Positions 16,171 to 25,111 of a stretch of DNA of 64,000 bases are shown in pieces. Source of the stretch: Azospirillum sp. TSH58 (GTDB lineage Bacteria > Pseudomonadota > Alphaproteobacteria > Azospirillales > Azospirillaceae); the NCBI RefSeq assembly GCF_003119115.1, contig NZ_CP022363.1, positions 745,001 to 809,000 of the forward strand. The letters run 5' to 3'. Each line of letters opens with the position of its first letter. Position 1 is the stretch's first letter. Position numbers and translations under genes: made by a program. The notes under the pieces were generated by a model that searched no databases, was not told the DNA's origin, and worked only from the letters and a program-made list of their open reading frames with translations.

Positions 16171-16197
16171 GGGTCTACAGATGGGTTTGGAGCAGGG

Positions 16198-17337
16198 TCA
16201 GGGAAGGGCGGCGGTGCTGTGCAGCGTCACGCGCAGGCCGCCGTGCGACACCGACGGGCCGGACGGCTGGAAGGGCAGGCCGGTCGCCTGGGCGAGCGAC
16301 GCCTCGTTGGTGACGAGGCCGACCCGCCAGCCGGAAAAGCGCGACAGCAACGTCTGGCCCAGCGCGCCGTAAAGGGCGAACAGCGGCTTCTTCTCGCCGA
16401 TCCGCGCGCCGTAGGGCGGGTTGACGATGACGAGGCCCGGCGGCCCCTCCGGCGGCATCAGGTCGCTGACCGCGTGCTTCTGGAAGTCCGTCAGGGCGGC
16501 GACACCCGCTCGCTCGGCGTTGGCGCGGCTCATGGCGATGGCCCCGCCGTCGCGGTCGCTGCCGTAGAAGCGGACGGCGGGCGCAGTGTTTACGCCGCCC
16601 GCGGAACGCATTGCCTGCCACGCCGCGTTGTCGAAGGAGGCGAGCTGTTCGAAGGCGAAGCGGCGGCTGCGTCCGGGGTGCAGGCCGGCGGCGATCTCCG
16701 CCGCCTCGATGACGAAGGTGCCGGACCCGCACATCGGATCGACCACCGGCTCCGTCCCGTCGTAACCGCAGTGGCGCAGGAACAGGGCGGCCAGCGTCTC
16801 GCGCAGCGGGGCCTTGTGGATCTCCTCCTTGTGGCCGCGCTTGTGCAGGGATTCGCCCGACGCGTCGACGCTGATGGTGCAGAGGTCGTCGTCGATGCGG
16901 GCCTTGATGGAGACCTCGGCCTCGGCGGAGATCGGGGCGCCCAGCTCCTCGGTGATGGCGCGCTCGATGCGCTGGGCGGTGGCCCCGGCGTGGTAGATGC
17001 GCGAGCCCTTGCAGGACGCCTCGACGCGGACCGGCACGTCGGGGCGCAGGAACTCGGCCCAGGGCACCCGGCGCGCCCGCTTGTCGAGCTGGGCGAGGTG
17101 GAAGGCGCGGAAGGAGGCGACGCGGGCCAGCACGCGGGTCGCCCCGCGCAGTTCCAGGTTCGCCCGCCAGACCTCCGGCCAGCCGCCGCGAACGGTGACA
17201 CCGCCCTTGATGGCGGTGGCGTCGCGGAAACCCTTGGCCTTCACCTCCGCGCAGAGCACGGATTCCAGGCCCGGCGCGGTGACGATGAAGATCTCGAAAT
17301 CGGTGCCGGTACGGTCGGCGGCGGTGTCGCTGGTCAT
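16198..17337 (-). CDS. THUMP-domain class I RNA methyltransferase (RlmL/YpsC-like)
   Basis: A 379-residue protein. An N-terminal ferredoxin-like/THUMP region (about 10-160, with EIFIVTAPGLESVLCAEV) precedes a Rossmann methyltransferase with motif I VVDPMCGSGTFVIEAA (about 200) and the N6-adenine/N2-guanine motif IV NPPYGARI (about 310). This architecture matches the YpsC/RlmL-N branch that methylates guanine in rRNA; the second methyltransferase domain (RlmK) of the enterobacterial fusion is absent, as is common outside gammaproteobacteria. It ends 27 nt before the oxidoreductase start and may be co-transcribed. Confidence 0.85.
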   Translation of the reverse strand: MTSDTAADRTGTDFEIFIVTAPGLESVLCAEVKAKGFRDATAIKGGVTVRGGWPEVWRANLELRGATRVLARVASFRAFHLAQLDKRARRVPWAEFLRPDVPVRVEASCKGSRIYHAGATAQRIERAITEELGAPISAEAEVSIKARIDDDLCTISVDASGESLHKRGHKEEIHKAPLRETLAALFLRHCGYDGTEPVVDPMCGSGTFVIEAAEIAAGLHPGRSRRFAFEQLASFDNAAWQAMRSAGGVNTAPAVRFYGSDRDGGAIAMSRANAERAGVAALTDFQKHAVSDLMPPEGPPGLVIVNPPYGARIGEKKPLFALYGALGQTLLSRFSGWRVGLVTNEASLAQATGLPFQPSGPSVSHGGLRVTLHSTAALP

Positions 17338-17379
17338 GGCCCCTAGATATCCCGAAGCCTCGCCGCCTTCGACATCTTT

Positions 17380-18060
17380 CTAGCAGCCGGTCTTGCCGAT
17401 GGCGGCGGTCAGCCGCTCGTAGCCCGCACGGCTCAGATGCACCGGGTCCTTGTAGAGCGGGCAGGCGCTCTCCGCCGGGCAGGCGTCGCGCAGCGGCCCA
17501 TGCACGTCCACCACGCGCAGGCCGGGGCCGGCGAGCGCCGCCAGCCGCCGGTTCACATCGGCGATGCGCTCGGCGAACACGGCGTTGCCGTCGCGCCGCG
17601 GCAGCAGGGTGAGCAAGGTGACGCAGGAGCCGGGGGCGAAGCGCTTCACGTCCGTGGCGATGGCGGCGATGGTGTCGGCGATCTCCGCGGCGGTACGCGT
17701 CGGCAGGTCGTTCGTCCCGACCAGGACCAGCGCGGACTCCAGACTCATGCCCGGCCCGAAGGACTGCCGCACCCGCCACAGCAGGTTTCCCGTGCTGTCG
17801 CCCCCGGCCCCGAAATTCATCGGCTCCGCGTCGAACAGCCGGCGGGCGAGGTCGGGCGGCCAGCCGACGACCAGAGAGTCTCCCAGCAGCATCGCCTTCG
17901 GGTCTTGCCGCCGCAGCGTCTCCATGCGCGTCGTCAGCCAGTCCGGGTAGGGCGGCTGGGTGCGCGGCCCGATGGGCGTTTCGCCCTGCGCCGGGGCGGC
18001 CAGGAGCGCCAGCAGAGCGGCAACCCCGGTCCAGCCCGTCCGCCGGATGGACCGCATCAC
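17380..18060 (-). CDS. exported SGNH/GDSL esterase
   Basis: A 226-residue protein with a signal peptide (to about 27, ending in APAQGE). All SGNH blocks are complete: AMLLGDSLVVGW (Ser), NFGAGGDSTGN, LVLVGTNDLP (Asn) and KDPVHLSRAGY (Asp-x-x-His). Cysteines near the C-terminus suggest a disulfide in the periplasm. The ATG overlaps the upstream stop (ATGA, 18057-18060), so it is coupled to the DUF1796-like gene. It likely de-acetylates or trans-acetylates an exported polysaccharide. Confidence 0.82.
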   Translation of the reverse strand: MMRSIRRTGWTGVAALLALLAAPAQGETPIGPRTQPPYPDWLTTRMETLRRQDPKAMLLGDSLVVGWPPDLARRLFDAEPMNFGAGGDSTGNLLWRVRQSFGPGMSLESALVLVGTNDLPTRTAAEIADTIAAIATDVKRFAPGSCVTLLTLLPRRDGNAVFAERIADVNRRLAALAGPGLRVVDVHGPLRDACPAESACPLYKDPVHLSRAGYERLTAAIGKTGC

Positions 18061-19286
18061 GCCGCCTTCGCCGTGTCCACGGCCCGCACCGGCTGAGCGA
18101 TGGCCGGGACCTGCTCCGGGTGCAGGGCAGGCGGCGACAGGTCCAGAACGGCGCGCTCCCCCTCGGCCAGCGGGCGCACGGCGTTCACGGTCAACGCGAT
18201 GGTCAGCGGTCCCTTCGCGGCGGGGGCGTCGAGCACAAGGTCGGTCGCCCGTCCGGGATGCACCTCGAACCGCTCCTCGGCCAGCGCCGCGCCATCCTCC
18301 AGGGCGATGGTCACGGCGACGCGGAGCGGGACGGAGTCGCGCAAGGGGCAGCGCAGGCTGGCGCCGAGATGGAAGGGGCCGGGGGCATGGACCCCGGTCC
18401 AGCGCAGCGTGGTGCCCGGCCGCTCCGGATCGGGGCCGTGCAGGCGGAACAGGCCCTCATAGGGGCGGCACCAGCTGTTGCCGTTCAGCAGCCGGACGGT
18501 CCCGGCGCGCAGATCGCCCGTGAGGGGTTTGCCCATGTCCTGATCGGGGCCGAAGGGGAAGCGGAGCTGCACCAGCGCGTCCGGCGTGCCGATGCGCAGG
18601 GCGGCGTGGCGCTGCGTCCAGTCGTGGCAGGGGAACAGGTGCAGAGCGCCCTGGACGATGGCGAACCACGCCGTGGCGTCGATGTCGTCCGCCTGATGAT
18701 AGGGGGCGAAGCGGGTGACGTAGCCGCGCATCAGGCCGGGCCGCTGCCAATCCACGCGGCCGATGCGGGTGGGGTCGTCCGTCGCCTGCACCTCCAGCAG
18801 GGCGAAGTCGTCGTGGCCCGCCAGGGCGGCCAGCGCCTCGTGCAGCCCGTCGATGGTGGCGGGGGCGATGCCGGGGTTCGACTTCACGACGAAGATCACC
18901 CCGCCCATGGCGGCCCGCGCGGTGAACTTGGCCTGGAGATACTGGATCTTGCGGGTCTCCCGGCGGTGCAGGGCGCGCCGCGTCGCCTCGTCGTCGCGGA
19001 AGACCAGCCGCCCGCCGGTGACGTCGGACTTCATGTCGCTGTGCCAGCCGATGCCGTAGGCGGAATCCAGCACCATGCCGGTGCGCAGCGGCGCCAGGTT
19101 CTCGAAGCGGTACATGCCCTCGAAATTGGCGCGCAGCTTGGTCAGAAGCTGATCCGGCTTCATGGAGGCCCAGCGGAACAGGCTTCCCGCCTCGCAGGAC
19201 AACCGGCGCAGGACGAAGCCGAATTCGCAATTGTCGCCCAGACTCTCGAACCGCAGAAGGTCGTCCGCGCCGATGCCGATGGTCAT
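18057..19286 (-). CDS. DUF1796-like putative cysteine-peptidase-fold protein
   Basis: About 409 residues. The N-terminus has the family hallmark ESLGDNCEFGFVLRR followed by SLFRWASM, in which the Cys of the SLG-NC motif would be the papain-like nucleophile. The C-terminal third is a beta-rich domain of unknown role. Such proteins often neighbour glycosyltransferase and capsule genes; the activity has not been shown to my knowledge. I prefer ATG 19286 over ATG 19310 because it sits just before the conserved block. Coupled by a 4-nt overlap to the SGNH esterase. Confidence 0.6.
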   Translation of the reverse strand: MTIGIGADDLLRFESLGDNCEFGFVLRRLSCEAGSLFRWASMKPDQLLTKLRANFEGMYRFENLAPLRTGMVLDSAYGIGWHSDMKSDVTGGRLVFRDDEATRRALHRRETRKIQYLQAKFTARAAMGGVIFVVKSNPGIAPATIDGLHEALAALAGHDDFALLEVQATDDPTRIGRVDWQRPGLMRGYVTRFAPYHQADDIDATAWFAIVQGALHLFPCHDWTQRHAALRIGTPDALVQLRFPFGPDQDMGKPLTGDLRAGTVRLLNGNSWCRPYEGLFRLHGPDPERPGTTLRWTGVHAPGPFHLGASLRCPLRDSVPLRVAVTIALEDGAALAEERFEVHPGRATDLVLDAPAAKGPLTIALTVNAVRPLAEGERAVLDLSPPALHPEQVPAIAQPVRAVDTAKAA

Positions 19287-19442
19287 GCTGTTGTCCCGTT
19301 TCGCTGCCAAGCCGTGGTTTCGGCAAGCCTAGCGCGAGCCGGTCGGGCCGCGTCAACGGGCGGTGGCGACGGCGCCGAAAAGATCACCGCGAATTCGACT
19401 TAATCCGTTCAGACTGTCCGCCTGTTCAGATTGTCCGCCTGT

Positions 19443-20483
19443 TCAGATTGTCCGGGTGACCTTGCGCAGGTGGCGGGGCCGGTCGGGGTCGAAGCCGCGC
19501 GCCACCGCCAGCCGGGCCATGAAGGGGTAGAAGGCCTGGATCGCCGCGATGGGATCCAGCACCGGGTGCAGCGGCGGCGGCAAGGGCAGGGGCGTGTCGG
19601 CCAGGGCGAGCGCCCGCTCCTCGGCGGAGGCGACCAGCAGATGGGCGCCGGCCTGCTTCAGCGCGCGGGCGGTGTCCAGCACGCCGTCCAGCGTCTCGTC
19701 CCGCACTGCCACCACCAGCACGGGGAAGCCCGGCTCGACCAGCGCCATCGGGCCGTGCATCACCTCCGCCGCGCTGAAGGGTTCGGCGTGGGCGGCGGCG
19801 GTCTCCTTGAACTTCAGCGCCATTTCCTGCGCGATGGGGTAGCTGCGGCCACGCGCGACGATCAGCAGGCTGGACACGGATTCCAGCACCGGCAGCGCCG
19901 CCGACCAGTCCGCCGCACCGGCCCGTTCCAGCCCTCGGGGCAGTTGGGGAAGGGCGTCGAGAAGCGCCTCGTCATCCGTCCAGACGGCGGTCAGCCGGGC
20001 GATGGCGGCGAGGCTGGCGACGAAGCTCTTGGTCGCGGCGACGCTCAACTCCGGCCCGGCGTGCAGCGGCAGGGGATGGGCGACCCGCTCCGCCAGCGGC
20101 GACTCTTCGGCGTTGACCAGCGCCGCCGTCAACGCGCCGCCGGCCCGCGCCGCCTCCGCGACGCGCAGCAGGTCGGGGCTCTGGCCCGATTGGGAGATGG
20201 CCAGGACGAAGGCGTCCTTCACCCGCAGAGCGGCGCCGTAGGCCGTGACCACCGACGGCGCCGCCGAGGCGGTGACCAGCCCCAGCGCCGTCTCGAACAG
20301 GTAGCGGGCGTAGCCGGCGGCGTGGTCGCTGCTGCCCCGCGCGATGGTCATCGCGAAGGGCGGCGGCGCGGCCCGCAGCCGGTCGGCGAGGGCGGCCACC
20401 GCCGTGGCGTCGGAGTCCAGCAGGCGCCGCACCGCCGCTGGGGCGGTGGCGGCCTCCTGCATCATCAGGGGAGCGCTGGTCAT
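19443..20483 (-). CDS. double SIS-domain sugar-phosphate isomerase/deaminase (GlmS-isomerase/AgaS-like)
   Basis: A 346-residue protein built of two SIS domains. The first carries TIARGSSDHAAGYARYLFE and AISQSGQSPDLLRV; the second LLIVARGRSYPIAQEMALKFKETAAAHAEPFSAAEVMHGPMALVE, the classical GlmS-type motif. It lacks the N-terminal glutaminase domain, so it resembles NagB-II/AgaS deaminases and FrlB-type deglycases that handle amino-sugar phosphates. No nagA or PTS genes adjoin, so the substrate is unclear; nearby envelope genes suggest amino-sugar supply. Confidence 0.82.
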   Translation of the reverse strand: MTSAPLMMQEAATAPAAVRRLLDSDATAVAALADRLRAAPPPFAMTIARGSSDHAAGYARYLFETALGLVTASAAPSVVTAYGAALRVKDAFVLAISQSGQSPDLLRVAEAARAGGALTAALVNAEESPLAERVAHPLPLHAGPELSVAATKSFVASLAAIARLTAVWTDDEALLDALPQLPRGLERAGAADWSAALPVLESVSSLLIVARGRSYPIAQEMALKFKETAAAHAEPFSAAEVMHGPMALVEPGFPVLVVAVRDETLDGVLDTARALKQAGAHLLVASAEERALALADTPLPLPPPLHPVLDPIAAIQAFYPFMARLAVARGFDPDRPRHLRKVTRTI

Positions 20484-20535
20484 GGGTCGGCCTCCGTTCC
20501 AGGCCGATCATAACACGGTCTCTCCCTCACTTCAT

Positions 20536-20599
20536 GGCGGGCCAACCTCACGGCAGGCCAACCTCACGGCGGGCCAACCTCACGCCGGGTCCACCTCAT
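20536..20599. repeat. 16-bp tandem repeat, about four copies
   Basis: The unit GGCGGGCCAACCTCAC is present at 20536-20551, 20552-20567 (one change), 20568-20583 and, degenerate, at 20584-20599. The last copy overlaps the stop codon of the FemAB-like gene. It may be a slippage-prone minisatellite that extends into coding sequence. Confidence 0.9.
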
Positions 20600-21795
20600 G
20601 CGGGGCCGGTCGGGGCCTTCGCCAGGACGGCGGCGTCGGAGGCGTCCATCTCCTCCGCCGGGGCGGGTTCGGCCTGGGGCGGTTTCCAGTTGCGCAGCCG
20701 GCTCAGCATCGTGCCGGCCTGGGTCTTCCAGCGGTCGACCTGGGCGCGCATCGATTCGCCGCTCTGGACCAGCAGGCGGCTGGGCAGCGGGCCGGGCGTC
20801 TCGAAGGTGCCGAGATGGACCGTTTCCACCGGATGCTTGCCGGCGAGGCCGCGCTTGAACTGGTAGACGCCGGGATTGGTCTGGGCGTTCACCCCGTGCA
20901 GGTCGTAGCGCAGACCGCCGTTCGCCTTGATCCACAGCATCGCCCGCCATTGCAGAAGATAGGCGGCGTTGACCCGCAGACCGGCCTCCAGCGTCGCGGA
21001 GTTCTGCATCTGCCCGGTGGTGCCGAACAGCGACACCACCACCCCGGCCACCGGCCGCCCCTCATGCATGGCGAGGAAGGCGCGCATCTTGCGCCGCGGC
21101 GGCAGCGCCTCGTTGATGCGGGTGAAGGTGCGGCTGTCGTAGGCCTTGAAGCCCTTGCGGCGCTGCGTCTCGACGAAGATGTCGTCGATGGTCTCCAGCA
21201 GTTCGGCGTGGGAGCCTTCGACGACCTCGATCCCCATCCGTTCGGCCTTGTTCAGCCCGCGCCGCCAGTGGTGGGACAGGTTGGAGCGCAGGCCCGCCTC
21301 GTCGGCGTTCAGGTCGGTGATGAAGGTGCGGTAGGGGGCCTTCTCCTCGCGGAACCGCATCCCCAGCGACGCCAGGGCCGCCGTCACCGCCTCCCCGTCC
21401 GCCTGGGAGACGTGGGGCAGCAGGCGCAGCATCAGGCCGCGCCGGTCCGCGTATTCCGCCTTCAGCGCGTGCAGCGCGGTCGTCAGGGCGGCGTGGTCGG
21501 GACCCTGGCCGCGCGGGTGCCACATCGGCCCCCACATGACCAGCGCCAGGCCGCCGATGCCCGGCACGCGGCGCAGCAGCACCTGCACCGCGGCCACCGG
21601 GCGCCCGTCGCGCCGCACGACGAGGTGGCTCAATTCACGCCCGGCGTGGGCGATGCGGCCATAATCCCAGGTCTGGAAGATGTTGGCGTCGTCGAAGCCA
21701 TCGAGGATGGCGTACCAGCCGCTGCGGTCGACCCGGTCGATCTCGATGGAGGACGCGGGGCACAGGACATCGCCACCAAGCGCGTCGGTGTACAT
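20596..21795 (-). CDS. FemAB/BioF2-like peptidoglycan or polysaccharide acyltransferase (GNAT fold)
   Basis: A 399-residue cytoplasmic protein with two GNAT-like halves. Recognisable stretches are NIFQTWDYGRIAHAGRE at about 38, SNLSHHWRRGLNKAERMGIEV at about 170 and the BioF2-type end AYLLQWRAMLWIKANGGLRYDLHGVN...GVYQFKRGLAGKHPVE. Members include FemX-like aminoacyl transferases and the acyltransferases of polysaccharide gene sets. The tail is a Pro/Ala/Glu-rich extension. It sits between the SIS isomerase and a membrane acyltransferase on the same strand. Confidence 0.75.
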   Translation of the reverse strand: MYTDALGGDVLCPASSIEIDRVDRSGWYAILDGFDDANIFQTWDYGRIAHAGRELSHLVVRRDGRPVAAVQVLLRRVPGIGGLALVMWGPMWHPRGQGPDHAALTTALHALKAEYADRRGLMLRLLPHVSQADGEAVTAALASLGMRFREEKAPYRTFITDLNADEAGLRSNLSHHWRRGLNKAERMGIEVVEGSHAELLETIDDIFVETQRRKGFKAYDSRTFTRINEALPPRRKMRAFLAMHEGRPVAGVVVSLFGTTGQMQNSATLEAGLRVNAAYLLQWRAMLWIKANGGLRYDLHGVNAQTNPGVYQFKRGLAGKHPVETVHLGTFETPGPLPSRLLVQSGESMRAQVDRWKTQAGTMLSRLRNWKPPQAEPAPAEEMDASDAAVLAKAPTGPA

Positions 21796-21877
21796 TCAGG
21801 TTTCTCCCCTGGAATTCACGGCGATCGTTTTTTGTGGAAGCGTTTGGTAACGGTCGGATGATTGGGCAGACGATGGG

Positions 21878-23053
21878 TCACACGGTTCCGCCGGAGCGGT
21901 AGAAGGTGCTGAAGGCGGGGCGGGCCGAGAAGGCGGCCTGCGGGATGTCGAGCAGACGGCGCAGCCGGTCGCGCACCGCCGGCTCCAGGACCGCGGCGAC
22001 CAGCAGGGCCACGGCGATGGACAGGGCGCCGCCCGTCACCGCCCCGGCCATGGAGGAGGCCCCGGCCTGCATCGCCAGCGCCTTGGCCGAGGCGCCGATC
22101 ACCTCGTGCAGCAGGTAGAGCGGGTAGGTGGCCAGCCCGACCACGCGCAGCAGGGACAGGATGGCCGGCGGCAGCGTGGCGATCTCCGCCCGCCAGCGCG
22201 CCGAGGCGACGATGGCGAGAAGCGACGCGCCCCAGATCAGCAGCGGATTCATCCACAGATCGGCGAGATTCAGCGGGACGGGCGAGCGCTCCACGAACTC
22301 CACCGACCGGGCGGTGATCTCCAGCGGCGCGGCGATCAGGGCCAGCAGGGCGGCGGCCATGCCCGTCCGGGTCAGCTTGCCGCGCGACCACAGCCACAGG
22401 AAGATGCCCAGCGCGAAGAACACGCCGTGGCGCAGCAGCGTCATGTTCAGCATGCCGTACTCGAACTCCAGGAACGGCAGGCTGACGACGCCGAAGACGT
22501 GCAGGCTGTAGACGCCGAGATAGGCCGAGCTGGCGGCGGTCAGCGCCAGGGCGAATTGCGGCAGCCGGTGGAAGTTGCCGCTGAGCAGCAGCAGGAACAC
22601 CGCGGCGTAGAAGGCGATCTCGACCGGCAGCGTCCAATAGGCCGACGCGATGTAGGGGCCGGCCGGGGCCAGCGTGAAGGAGGCGATGAAGCGACGCGCC
22701 AGATCCGGGTCGGGGCCGGGCATCAGCACAAGGGCGACGAGGCACAGGATGGAGCAGACCCAGGCCGCCGGATAGAGGCGCAGCAGACGCGACCGGATGA
22801 AGGCGATCGGGGTGGCGTTGTTGGCCGAATTCGCGATGACGAAGCCCGACACCACGAAGAAGACCTGCACCCCGGCCCAGCCGGACCACATGACGTCGGC
22901 GACCGCCGGGTCGCGCCAGGTCAGGTGAAAGCCGGTGACCAGCAAAGCCGCGGCGAACCGCACCATGTCGATCCCGTAGACGTAGTCGGTCCCGGACCTG
23001 TGACGGGCCTGCCCGTCCCCCGGCAGAGTGTGCTTTATCGGCATTTCAGGCAC
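21878..23053 (-). CDS. acyltransferase-3 family membrane protein (OafA-like)
   Basis: About 391 residues with about ten transmembrane segments. The family core is clear: IDMVRFAAALLVTGFHLTWR near the N-terminus, QVFFVVSGFVIANSA, FIRSRLLRLYPAAWVCSI and YWTLPVEIAFYAAVF. These enzymes move acetyl groups across the membrane onto O-antigen or exopolysaccharide. I chose GTG 23053, with GGGAGG 4-5 nt upstream; ATG 23044 would place that site 13 nt away. It has no fused SGNH domain, so the SGNH esterase at 17380 may act with it (inference). Confidence 0.85.
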   Translation of the reverse strand: MPEMPIKHTLPGDGQARHRSGTDYVYGIDMVRFAAALLVTGFHLTWRDPAVADVMWSGWAGVQVFFVVSGFVIANSANNATPIAFIRSRLLRLYPAAWVCSILCLVALVLMPGPDPDLARRFIASFTLAPAGPYIASAYWTLPVEIAFYAAVFLLLLSGNFHRLPQFALALTAASSAYLGVYSLHVFGVVSLPFLEFEYGMLNMTLLRHGVFFALGIFLWLWSRGKLTRTGMAAALLALIAAPLEITARSVEFVERSPVPLNLADLWMNPLLIWGASLLAIVASARWRAEIATLPPAILSLLRVVGLATYPLYLLHEVIGASAKALAMQAGASSMAGAVTGGALSIAVALLVAAVLEPAVRDRLRRLLDIPQAAFSARPAFSTFYRSGGTV

Positions 23054-23448
23054 GATTCCTCCCTTCCTGCATGGGATGTGCCCATGTGCAGGTTCTCGAC
23101 GTCTGTTGATTCCGGAAGACGAGCGCGGTGCGGCCTCTGGACGCAACTTGCGTGCTGCCGGGGAGCATACCCGTTGGTGGGCGCGGATACAGGGGCCCGA
23201 ACGGATTCAACAGGAAATCTGCGGGAGTATACTGTTCAGATGACCGTCCGTTACCGAAGCCATGGCACAAAAGGGCGGCACGCGGCGCGAACGGTCGGCC
23301 CGATCCCGGGCGTCCTACCGTGAAGGGATATCGCGGTGGGCGAATGGCACACGGCCCGCTCCCGGCTTGGAGACCGGGAGCGGGCCGTGCGTATCAATGG
23401 GCGATCCGCCGCCGGCGTCTTACGGCCAGCGGTCTTGCCACCAGCGAC
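23054..23448. other. 395-bp intergenic region between oafA-like gene and phbB
   Basis: Both flanking genes are on the minus strand. The region holds the promoter side of the acyltransferase gene, a TATACT-like word at 23228-23233 and the strong hairpin at 23351-23388 downstream of phbB. I see no coding frame with a ribosome site. Confidence 0.4.
23351..23388 (-). terminator. perfect 15-bp hairpin downstream of phbB
   Basis: Arms 23351-23365 and 23374-23388 are exact reverse complements (core CCCGCTCCCGG / CCGGGAGCGGG) with an 8-nt loop. It lies 60 nt after the phbB stop. There is no T-tract on the minus strand, so it may be a mRNA 3' stabiliser or an atypical terminator. Confidence 0.6.
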
Positions 23449-24189
23449 TTACTGGTAGTTCAGGCCGCCGTTGATGTTCAGGGTCGAGCCGGTGACGTAG
23501 CCGGCGATCTCCGAGGCGAGGTAGGACACCGCGCCGCCGATCTCGTCCGGACGGCCCAGGCGCTTCATCGGAACGCTGTCGGTGATCGCCTGGCGGATGT
23601 CCTCGCGGATGGCCATGACCATGTCGGTGCCGATGTAGCCCGGGGCGATGGCGTTGACGGTGACGCCCTTGGTCGCCAGCTCGGCGGCCAGCGCCTTGGT
23701 GAAGCCGATCACGCCGGCCTTGGCGGCCGAATAGTTGGTCTGGCCGGCCTGGCCCTTAACGCCGTTCACCGAGGAGATGTTGATGATGCGGCCCCAGCCG
23801 CGCTCGGCCATCTTCGGCGACACCTGCTGGGTGACGTTGAACAGGCTGCTCAGGTTGGTGGCGATGACCGCATCCCACTGCGCCTTCTCCATCTTCGCGA
23901 AGAACTTGTCGCGCGTGATGCCGGCGTTGTTCACCAGGATGTCCACCGGACCCAGGTCGGCCTCGATCTTGGCGACCATCGCCTTGCAGCTTTCGAAGTC
24001 GGAAACGTCGCCTTCGGCCACGTAGAACTTGAAGCCGAGAGCTTCCTGCTGGCCCAGCCAGGCGGCGGCCGGCTCGAAGTTCGGCAGGCAGTTCGCCGCC
24101 ACGATGTAACCGTCCTTGGCCAGGGCCTGGCAGATGGCGGTGCCGAGACCGCCCATGGCACCGGTGACGAGCGCGATCTTCTGAGACAT
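23449..24189 (-). CDS. phbB: acetoacetyl-CoA reductase (NADPH)
   Basis: At 246 residues this has the standard PhbB length and sequence. The cofactor site TGAMGGLGTAI is at 9-19, NNAGITRD follows, and the active-site block INISSVNGVKGQAGQTNYSAAKAG contains the Ser-Tyr-Lys triad. The PhbB-typical QAGQTNYSAAKAG and the end TGSTLNINGGL are present. It reduces acetoacetyl-CoA to (R)-3-hydroxybutyryl-CoA for polyhydroxybutyrate storage. ATG 24189 has GGAG 9 nt upstream. phbA and phbC are not in the window, so it is transcribed alone and closed by the hairpin at 23351-23388. Confidence 0.95.
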   Translation of the reverse strand: MSQKIALVTGAMGGLGTAICQALAKDGYIVAANCLPNFEPAAAWLGQQEALGFKFYVAEGDVSDFESCKAMVAKIEADLGPVDILVNNAGITRDKFFAKMEKAQWDAVIATNLSSLFNVTQQVSPKMAERGWGRIINISSVNGVKGQAGQTNYSAAKAGVIGFTKALAAELATKGVTVNAIAPGYIGTDMVMAIREDIRQAITDSVPMKRLGRPDEIGGAVSYLASEIAGYVTGSTLNINGGLNYQ

Positions 24190-24480
24190 TACAATCGCTC
24201 CAGTAATAGAAACGGCCAGCTCCTGGTGAGGCAAGCCCGCTGGTGAACCGCAGAAGCAAAGGGGTTGCTTCTTGTTACGGATGCTGTCGTGCCGATGGTC
24301 CCTGCGGGGTGCCCATCAACTGCGGCGGCAGGCATAACATAGAACAAGTCCGGCCCCGGGCCAATGCGCTGCAACATCGCAGATGCGAGCGGATGCGATT
24401 TTTCACAGGAATGTCAATAAGAAATGACTTTTCAGGGCCTTACTGCACCGCACCAAGTGGTGTGACCAGTCGAATTCGGC

Positions 24481-25041
24481 TCAAATCCGCAGGATTCGCT
24501 CGCCGGCCTTGAGCGCGAGCGGGAACAGCTTGGGCGCCACCGCCCCCAGAAGCCAGGGCCGCAGCTTCGCCAGCGCGGCCGGAGCGGCCAGAAGGGCGAG
24601 CGTCGCGCCGCTGTGCGCCCATCGCCCGGCGGTCATCTGCTCGAACCCGTTCCACAGCAATACGCCGCCGCTGCACAGCCCGGCCACCGCGGTGACGGCC
24701 TCTCCCAGCGCCTGCAGCGCGTCGATGCCCCACAGCGGGTTCGTCGTCGTGACCCGTCCCACCAGACGGCGCAGTTGCGCGGTCAGGCGCCTTGCGGCCG
24801 CGGCGTCGAACCGCCCGTCCTCGACCGCGGCGCGGGGCAGCGCGACCAGGACGTCGCCGTCGGGCTGGATCGACACGCGGACCGGGATGGTGCGCAGGGC
24901 GCCGACGGACGATGGCGCGGCCGCCGGCACGCGCAGGCCGATCGTCCGTCCGCCCTGGGCGAAGAACTGGAGGGCCAGGGCGATGCCATGCCCGCGCCGC
25001 GGGATCAGGCCGGCCTTGCCGCGGCGCAAGCGCCCGACCAT
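24481..25041 (-). CDS. unknown protein with a hydrophobic C-terminal half
   Basis: A 186-residue protein not recognised as a family. The N-terminal half is soluble and alternates beta-like stretches (TIPVRVSIQPDGDVLVALP); the C-terminal half contains two hydrophobic segments (ALGEAVTAVAGLCSGGVLLW and ATLALLAAPAALAKL) that could be membrane helices. The frame stays open upstream to 25140 with plausible residues but no ATG/GTG/TTG, so the start at 25041 could be wrong. It is 70 nt after the next unknown gene on the same strand. Confidence 0.5.
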   Translation of the reverse strand: MVGRLRRGKAGLIPRRGHGIALALQFFAQGGRTIGLRVPAAAPSSVGALRTIPVRVSIQPDGDVLVALPRAAVEDGRFDAAAARRLTAQLRRLVGRVTTTNPLWGIDALQALGEAVTAVAGLCSGGVLLWNGFEQMTAGRWAHSGATLALLAAPAALAKLRPWLLGAVAPKLFPLALKAGERILRI

Positions 25042-25111
25042 CTCGGCCAGGGCGTCGCGTCTCCAGGTGAAGCCATGCGGCAGGTCGCTGAGGAAGCGCC
25101 GGCGCAGCGGG

